IMG/VR virus record: IMGVR_UViG_3300037180_000029
Span: 1 to 42,979 of that record
DNA: 42,979 bases
From: a virus
Direction: 5' to 3' (one strand)
Shown: piece after piece, positions 39,765 through 42,979 of the stretch
Layout of the letters: every line of letters begins with the position of its first letter
Numbering within the stretch: position 1 is the stretch's first letter
Notes under the pieces: generated by a model
The model's input: only the letters and a program-made list of their open reading frames with translations
The model's database searches: none
What the model was told of the DNA's origin: nothing
Made by a program: the position numbers and the translations under genes

Positions 39765-40088
39765 TTACATGCCGCCGGCCGCTGCGGGGGCAGCTGGTGC
39801 TCCTTCTCCCTGGTCCGGCTGGTCGCCTTCCTCTTCCTGGTTACCCTCGGCCTGGTCGCCAAAATGGTCTTCCATGTGGTCGTGCAGGTCTTTCATATCG
39901 GCGCTGGTGCCGCCAAAGCGGGGCGGCATGTGCTCGCCGTTCTTGCCTTGGTAGTGGTGCTCATGCACGTAGCTGCCATCGTCGGCCTTGGTGGTGGTGA
40001 TGGCGTGCAGTTTCAGCTTCGGCTTTTTTCCTGACTCTTTGCCTTTGCCTTCGCTGCCGGTTTCTTTCTTGTGCTCTTCCTTCGCCAT
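39765..40088 (-). CDS. acidic His-rich small protein before terminase (107 residues)
   Basis: The start is ATG 40088 behind AGGAGATG; the longer frame to 40133 lacks a ribosome site. The N-terminal third is Lys/Glu-rich, the centre has LKLHAITTTKADDGSYVHEH followed by HYQGKNGEHM, rich in His and Asp, and the C-terminus is Pro/Ala/Gly-rich. It may bind metal or act as a virion decoration. I have a loose memory of this pattern in soil phages, unverified. Confidence 0.6.
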   Translation of the reverse strand: MAKEEHKKETGSEGKGKESGKKPKLKLHAITTTKADDGSYVHEHHYQGKNGEHMPPRFGGTSADMKDLHDHMEDHFGDQAEGNQEEEGDQPDQGEGAPAAPAAAGGM

Positions 40089-40101
40089 CACATCTCCTGA
40101 A

Positions 40102-40156
40102 TTGCGGGCGGTGGCTCCCAAACACCGCCGCATGGCAACACTTGGGCCGCCCGCAA
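40102..40156 (-). promoter_or_regulatory. two competing hairpins before the gene at 39765
   Basis: TTGCGGGCGG (40102-40111) pairs with CCGCCCGCAA (40147-40156), ten perfect pairs. A shorter, stable stem uses part of the same arm: GGCGGTG (40108-40114) with CACCGCC (40123-40129). Both cannot form at once. The ribosome site of the next gene follows within ten bases of the arm, so the structures could tune transcription or translation between a structural gene and the terminase genes. Confidence 0.4.
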
Positions 40157-40158
40157 AC

Positions 40159-40749
40159 TTAGAACGCTACACAGAGGTCTTGCACGACCAGCGCGTTGCC
40201 GACAAAGCCTGCGCTAAAGGTGCCGCTTACGCCAAAGCTGGCCACCGGGTTGTTTTTGTAGTTGATCCCGGTCACCACGTTGCTTACAGCCACCGATGCC
40301 ACCAGCGTGTTGTTAATGGAAAATCCCACAGTACCAGTCAGTTTTCCGCTGACCGAGTCGAATACGAAATTTCCCTCTATCCAGTACGGGGCGCTGGCAC
40401 TGTTCTGCGCGACCGCGCCGCTCGAAGCCAACAGCATGTTGCTGCCAGGCGTGGCCGAGGTGCCCGAATAAAGCTTTAGCGTCACATTCGCGGTGCCGGC
40501 CGTCTTAATGAAGCCGGTTGCCTGCACAATAAACTTTCGCTGCTCCAGTTCGGTGCCGGAAGGGATCTGCACCAGCAGTGGAAGGGTTGGCTGCGCCGGG
40601 TTCAGGACCATCTGCTCAGTGGTCACCGTGTTGGCGGTGAGCGTGGCCGGCAAGGGAACTACGCCGCTGCCCGCCTGAACGTTGAGCGATAACGGGGTGG
40701 CCGGTAGTGGGGTGGCAATCGACGGCCCGTAAAGCCTGGTGCTGGGCAT
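40159..40749 (-). CDS. probable virion surface protein (196 residues)
   Basis: The protein is Pro/Thr/Ser/Val-rich with an extended N-terminus (IATPLPATPLSLNVQAGSGV), a beta-sandwich body (FIVQATGFIKTAGTANVTLK) and no charged coiled coil. Texture suits a small capsid decoration or fibre protein. It lies at the front of the head module, ahead of the terminase. A short hairpin region follows its stop. No family recognised. Confidence 0.6.
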   Translation of the reverse strand: MPSTRLYGPSIATPLPATPLSLNVQAGSGVVPLPATLTANTVTTEQMVLNPAQPTLPLLVQIPSGTELEQRKFIVQATGFIKTAGTANVTLKLYSGTSATPGSNMLLASSGAVAQNSASAPYWIEGNFVFDSVSGKLTGTVGFSINNTLVASVAVSNVVTGINYKNNPVASFGVSGTFSAGFVGNALVVQDLCVAF

Positions 40750-40763
40750 GGTGTTTCCTTTCC

Positions 40764-41291
40764 TTACGGCTGCGTAGGGGTTTGCGTATCCGCTGAGATA
40801 CTATCCCGCTCAGCCGGGGCGGTGTCAACAGGTTTCGGCGGTAGCTCGCCAACAATGAGCGCTAGGCGCGCCCTCTCTATCAATTCCTCGTATTCTTTCA
40901 CCTCGTCGGAATCTGGGCCGGGCATATCTCCCTGTTTAGTCCATTCGATTGCGTTCTCCAGTGCCGCCATGGTAACCGCGAGCGCTGCCGCTAGTTTCGA
41001 CTCTCGCTTAGGTGCCTTACCTCTTTTCTCTCGACGCCCCCTTGTTTCCTGGCGCCAAAGCTTGAACTCTTCGCGGTCTTTCGGCGTATTTGGAGTGAGG
41101 CAGGTAGGGCAACGCCATTGCTTAAATAGGCTGCCCTTGTAGTGGCGCAGCAGGTCGTAGCATTCCGGGCTGCAGGTGTCTTTGCGGCGCCGTACGCGGC
41201 CACCGGGTATCTCCTGCTTGCACACCACGCAGTTTAGGTGCATCGCGGCCAGCGTTTCAGGGCTCGGTGGTGGCGTTTTTACTCTTGGCAT
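40764..41291 (-). CDS. zinc-finger DNA-binding-type protein (175 residues)
   Basis: ATG 41291 follows GGAG at good spacing. Residues about 20-70 hold CVVCKQEI, CSPECYDLLR and WRCPTCLTPN, six to seven Cys in a compact array typical of a double zinc finger. The rest is helical and charged. Similar small zinc proteins are found near terminases in phages. It could be a small terminase or a transcription factor; I see no decisive motif. It overlaps the upstream gene by 35 bases. Confidence 0.65.
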   Translation of the reverse strand: MPRVKTPPPSPETLAAMHLNCVVCKQEIPGGRVRRRKDTCSPECYDLLRHYKGSLFKQWRCPTCLTPNTPKDREEFKLWRQETRGRREKRGKAPKRESKLAAALAVTMAALENAIEWTKQGDMPGPDSDEVKEYEELIERARLALIVGELPPKPVDTAPAERDSISADTQTPTQP

Positions 41292-41577
41292 TAAAATTTC
41301 TCCGCTTCGTGGCTTGCTCGTCCAGCGCCGATCGCATTAAGTACTTCCAGGCGTGCGACTCGATAAATGGGTTGTCTGCTCCCCAGATGCTCTTAAAGTA
41401 GTTTCCATGGCCATACTTCACGCGGCGACCACGCACCAACTCGAAGGCGTGTAGCCTGCGCTCTGACCGGCGTAGCACCTGCTTCGGTGTCATGCCGCGC
41501 TCTTTTGCCATAACCACGTAGAACTGCTCTGTTAGGTAGCGCGACTTTGAGCGTGGGCGACCAACCGGGTTAGGCAT
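41257..41577 (-). CDS. basic protein, possible small terminase or DNA-binding factor
   Basis: The start is most likely ATG 41577 (106 residues); ATG 41601 is an alternative. The product begins MPNPVGRPRSKSRYLTEQFY and is strongly basic, with a helical segment (MTPKQVLRRSERRLHAFELV) like a helix-turn-helix. GRPRSK is an AT-hook-like DNA-contact sequence. It follows the nuclease gene and precedes the zinc protein. Function unknown. Confidence 0.6.
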   Translation of the reverse strand: MPNPVGRPRSKSRYLTEQFYVVMAKERGMTPKQVLRRSERRLHAFELVRGRRVKYGHGNYFKSIWGADNPFIESHAWKYLMRSALDEQATKRRNFNAKSKNATTEP

Positions 41578-41581
41578 GCCT

Positions 41582-42016
41582 TCACGCTCTCCGCACGCCA
41601 TTGCGATTAAACCATTCGACCACCGGGTCTGCCGAGTCGCGGCATTCAATATAAACAGCCCCGCCTTGTTCCACGTCATCACGAAATGCCCTCTGTTCTG
41701 GCCTTAGTGCTCCCGACCCGGCTTTACACTCTACCCAAACAGCTGCTGCTATCTGAACAGTCAGCCCCAGAACGGAATAGCGGCTCTCGCACATCATCCT
41801 CGGCGTCAGTAGCAGATCTGCCATCCCTGCACTGTGCAGCGTTCCCTCCCGGTCGCGCCATTGGCCCATAAACATCGGCCGCGAGCGCCCCCCAGCGCCC
41901 ACGACCGTTATCGCTCTGGACTGCTGGCGATAACACCGCACGCCGTAGACGGCGCATGCCATCTCCACGGCTTTTACAACTGAATTTCCCAGCGCCGCTG
42001 CGCTCCTAGCACTCAC
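41582..42016 (-). CDS. VRR-NUC domain nuclease
   Basis: The start is GTG 42016 (GTGA overlap), giving 144 residues. The C-terminal two-thirds show the VRR-NUC form of the PD-(D/E)xK nuclease: GMADLLLTP with Asp67, VWVECKAG with Glu96 and Lys98, and LRPEQRAF with Gln108, followed by GGAVYIECRDSADPVVEWF. Single-domain VRR-NUC proteins are common in phages and can act as structure-specific nucleases, for example at junctions. It is the only DNA-metabolism enzyme apart from HNH and terminase. Confidence 0.8.
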   Translation of the reverse strand: MSARSAAALGNSVVKAVEMACAVYGVRCYRQQSRAITVVGAGGRSRPMFMGQWRDREGTLHSAGMADLLLTPRMMCESRYSVLGLTVQIAAAVWVECKAGSGALRPEQRAFRDDVEQGGAVYIECRDSADPVVEWFNRNGVRRA

Positions 42017-42306
42017 GGCTTCTTTTCTTCTTTGGGTTTCGGCGCGGCCGGCGGCGGTATGGGCACCAGTGAACCATTGCTGAATTCATACCCGGGGTGA
42101 GCCTTCCTCACCTCTTCCAGGAATTCGTTCACTAGCTGCTGCAGCTCGTCGTGCTTCGCTTGGATTTCTTTAACAATCGTCTGCTCAAGCTGGGTAAAAT
42201 TCGGGGTGGGATTTGGTGGGATCGCTGGGCTAGGTGATTTCGGGGCTGGCACCTGTGCAATCGCTGACACCGTAGTTAAAAGTAGAACTAGTTCTATTTT
42301 TCTCAT
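42013..42306 (-). CDS. small secreted-type protein with signal peptide and coiled coil (97 residues)
   Basis: The start is ATG 42306 (TGATG overlap). The signal MRKIELVLLLTTVSAIAQ is nearly the same as that of the fibre at 3045-7166 (MRKIEPVLFLITM), with likely cleavage after AIA or IAQ. A Pro-rich linker and a helix follow (NFTQLEQTIVKEIQAKHDEL), and the C-terminus is Pro/Lys-rich. No lipobox is present. Its place next to the nuclease is odd for a lysis gene. Role unknown. Confidence 0.6.
   Translation of the reverse strand: MRKIELVLLLTTVSAIAQVPAPKSPSPAIPPNPTPNFTQLEQTIVKEIQAKHDELQQLVNEFLEEVRKAHPGYEFSNGSLVPIPPPAAPKPKEEKKP
42283..42296. repeat. TAGAAC palindrome, copy 3, in signal-peptide codons
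   Basis: TAGAACTAGTTCTA is a perfect 14-base palindrome in codons 4-8 of the 42013-42306 gene, with AAAAG on one side and ATTTTT-type bases on the other. In the minus direction all three copies share AAAAATAGAAC, two free bases, GTTCTA, one base and TTTTAA. Confidence 0.65.
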
Positions 42307-42497
42307 CACGCCCTTTTTGGGTATTTCCATGCGGGAGATGCCGCGATATTACTAACGCCACTGTGGGGAATAGCGCGCACCGCCTTCTCGTAGTGGCAGT
42401 CCCAGCAAAGAGTGCTGCCCTCCACGGAAAACTTCGACGTGCAGGACTCGCACACGCCAACGGATACAAAATCCTGCTTGCTCATGAGCTTCATCAT
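42306..42497 (-). CDS. small zinc-ribbon protein next to the central operator
   Basis: The frame is 63 codons from ATG 42497; ATG 42485 (MSKQDFVSVGVCESC) is equally possible. The protein contains CESCTSKF and LCWDCHYEKA, two CxxC knuckles, the plan of a minimal zinc ribbon. No ribosome site is visible and the proposed -10 box ends seven bases before the first ATG, so the message may be leaderless. It is the first gene of the main rightmost transcript. Confidence 0.6.
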   Translation of the reverse strand: MMKLMSKQDFVSVGVCESCTSKFSVEGSTLCWDCHYEKAVRAIPHSGVSNIAASPAWKYPKRA

Positions 42498-42532
42498 GGT
42501 ACCATGATAATACTATGCCTGAAGCTGGTCAA
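42493..42532 (-). promoter_or_regulatory. central divergent operator and promoter (site C)
   Basis: ATCATGGTACCATGAT (42493-42508) is a perfect 16-base palindrome. The minus-strand promoter is TTGACC (42532-42527), 17 bases, TATCAT (42509-42504). On the plus strand, GATAAT (42506-42511) lies right in front of the ATG at 42515 of the divergent gene. The palindrome thus covers both start regions, a design for tight joint repression or autoregulation. Confidence 0.65.
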
Positions 42533-42691
42533 GAGAAAAAGACGCAGAATTACCTGTTTAAGAATTTTCGTTTTATTAGCGCGGAGCACCAGGCGATGGT
42601 TCGAGAGGCTGCAGAGCTGGCTGGGTTGTCAGTCAACGCTTGGATCGTGAGCGTTACCTTGCAGGCTGCGCGGAAGCAGTTGTCCAGATAG
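42515..42691 (+). CDS. ribbon-helix-helix (Arc/CopG-type) DNA-binding protein
   Basis: The only convincing plus-strand gene, 58 residues. It begins MPEAGQEKKTQN, then a beta-strand (YLFKNFRFI), helix A (SAEHQAMVREAAELAG), the turn LSVN and helix B (AWIVSVTLQAARKQL), the exact plan of a minimal Arc/CopG-type repressor that dimerises through the strands and reads DNA with them. Its start lies in the palindromic operator, with no ribosome site, suggesting autoregulation and perhaps leaderless translation. I infer that it binds the TAATACCA half-sites at four promoters. The short size kept it easy to overlook. Confidence 0.7.
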   Translation: MPEAGQEKKTQNYLFKNFRFISAEHQAMVREAAELAGLSVNAWIVSVTLQAARKQLSR

Positions 42692-42839
42692 CCCGTCTGG
42701 TTTTTGTTCTCCATCTCCATTGGACATAGAGGAGATGGAAGTCGCATAGATTCGTCTCTGGCTCGGCTGGGTGAACCCCACACATCACACACATGCCGGC
42801 AGATTTCCTGCGGGACCACTTCGATTGCGAACGCTCCAT
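42654..42839 (-). CDS. small zinc-ribbon protein, convergent with the repressor gene
   Basis: The 61-residue protein starts MERSQSKWSRRKSAGMCVMC and has CVMCGVHPAEPETNLCDFHL, a Cys/Cys/Cys/His zinc knuckle. A similar CxxCGxxPxEPxxxxC knuckle is common in tiny phage proteins. Its 3' end overlaps the repressor gene by 38 bases on the opposite strand. Site D lies about 50 bases upstream. An alternative frame across the same region has no recognisable domain. Confidence 0.55.
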   Translation of the reverse strand: MERSQSKWSRRKSAGMCVMCGVHPAEPETNLCDFHLLYVQWRWRTKTRRAIWTTASAQPAR

Positions 42840-42883
42840 TTTTCGAGCCGCATCCTTATTGGTTTTCTTACTTTTATTTATAT

Positions 42884-42902
42884 CATATTATGGTATTAGC
42901 AT
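42884..42902 (-). promoter_or_regulatory. operator half-site D with AT-rich promoter region
   Basis: TGGTATTA (42891-42898) is a single copy of the operator half-site, flanked by ATATTATGG. The region 42870-42890 is strongly AT-rich with several TAT(A/G)AT-like boxes suited to a -10 element facing the gene at 42654-42839. No good -35 box is visible. Confidence 0.4.
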
Positions 42903-42906
42903 GTCC

Positions 42907-42935
42907 TGTGGAAATCCTCGTAAATCTGTGGAAAA
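42907..42935 (-). promoter_or_regulatory. two DnaA-like boxes, 20 bases apart
   Basis: On the minus strand ATTTCCACA (42915-42907) and TTTTCCACA (42935-42927) are spaced 20 bases, two helical turns, in the same direction. The second fits the consensus TTWTNCACA. With the perfect box at 1181-1189 they flank the left operon on a circular map. Confidence 0.35.
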
Positions 42936-42979
42936 CAAGAGTAAACTATTGAATGCAAAGCCAGTTACACATATTTGTG

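Noticed and set aside
42550-42819. Minus-strand frame of 89 codons overlapping the repressor gene
   Set aside because: It competes with the zinc-ribbon frame 42654-42839 and the ribbon-helix-helix frame, both of which show recognisable domains; this one shows none.
1-42979. Search by eye for CRISPR arrays, reverse transcriptase (diversity-generating element), transposases and tRNA genes
   Set aside because: No regularly spaced repeats, no RT-type motif, no transposase or terminal inverted repeats and no cloverleaf found on either strand.

Overview
The window reads as one tailed-phage genome, or almost all of one. Nearly every gene lies on the minus strand, packed with 1-4 base stop/start overlaps, in the order terminase, portal, scaffold, capsid, tail, internal virion proteins, tail fibres, endolysin and holin. 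The terminase, portal, capsid (N4 gp56-like), adaptor, nozzle and ejection-type proteins together suggest a short-tailed (podovirus-like) virion. The host is probably a high-GC Gram-negative. Several fibre modules and small proteins resemble ones I associate with soil Acidobacteriota (Terriglobia), but that is recall and inference, not a search result. I see no integrase, DNA polymerase, primase, helicase, tRNA, CRISPR array or insertion sequence.

Layout, in the direction of transcription (right to left). At 42.98-42.5 kb is a control region. It holds the only plus-strand gene, a ribbon-helix-helix DNA-binding protein, facing a divergent promoter/operator, plus a small zinc-ribbon gene and DnaA-like boxes. 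From 42.5 to 40.1 kb come a zinc-ribbon protein, a signal-peptide protein, a VRR-NUC nuclease and small DNA-binding-type proteins. From 40.1 to 33.2 kb is the head module: terminase large subunit, portal, scaffold, major capsid protein. From 33.1 to 28.7 kb are two tail-adaptor-like proteins, two appendage proteins and several tiny conserved phage proteins. A second promoter/operator at 28.7 kb drives the tail nozzle, a lipoprotein, a locally duplicated segment (22.7-23.6 kb) and a set of internal virion/ejection-type proteins (15.1-22.4 kb). From 14.6 to 3.0 kb are four very large fibre genes and a small accessory gene. The lysis genes are at 3.0-1.8 kb, followed by a hairpin. From 1.1 kb to the left edge, a third operator drives a short operon of unknown small genes ending in an HNH nuclease that runs off the window. 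If the two window ends are joined, that HNH frame continues for 11 codons and stops, which fits a circular map.

The least ordinary signals are these. (1) A half-site, TAATACCA/TAGTACCA, recurs in four promoter regions and is probably bound by the ribbon-helix-helix protein. (2) A separate palindrome, TAGAACNNGTTCTA, recurs three times, two of them inside signal-peptide codons. (3) Structural proteins, including the capsid protein and the large fibres, begin with Sec-type signal peptides. (4) About a dozen tiny Cys-pair (zinc-ribbon-like) proteins are scattered between the structural genes. (5) A recent tandem duplication has an exchanged centre. Several small genes reported here (at 14605, 15541, 18167, 20173, 23161, 30128, 33070, 37961, 42515 and the edge gene at 1) are shorter than 60 codons or run off the edge and are easily missed.
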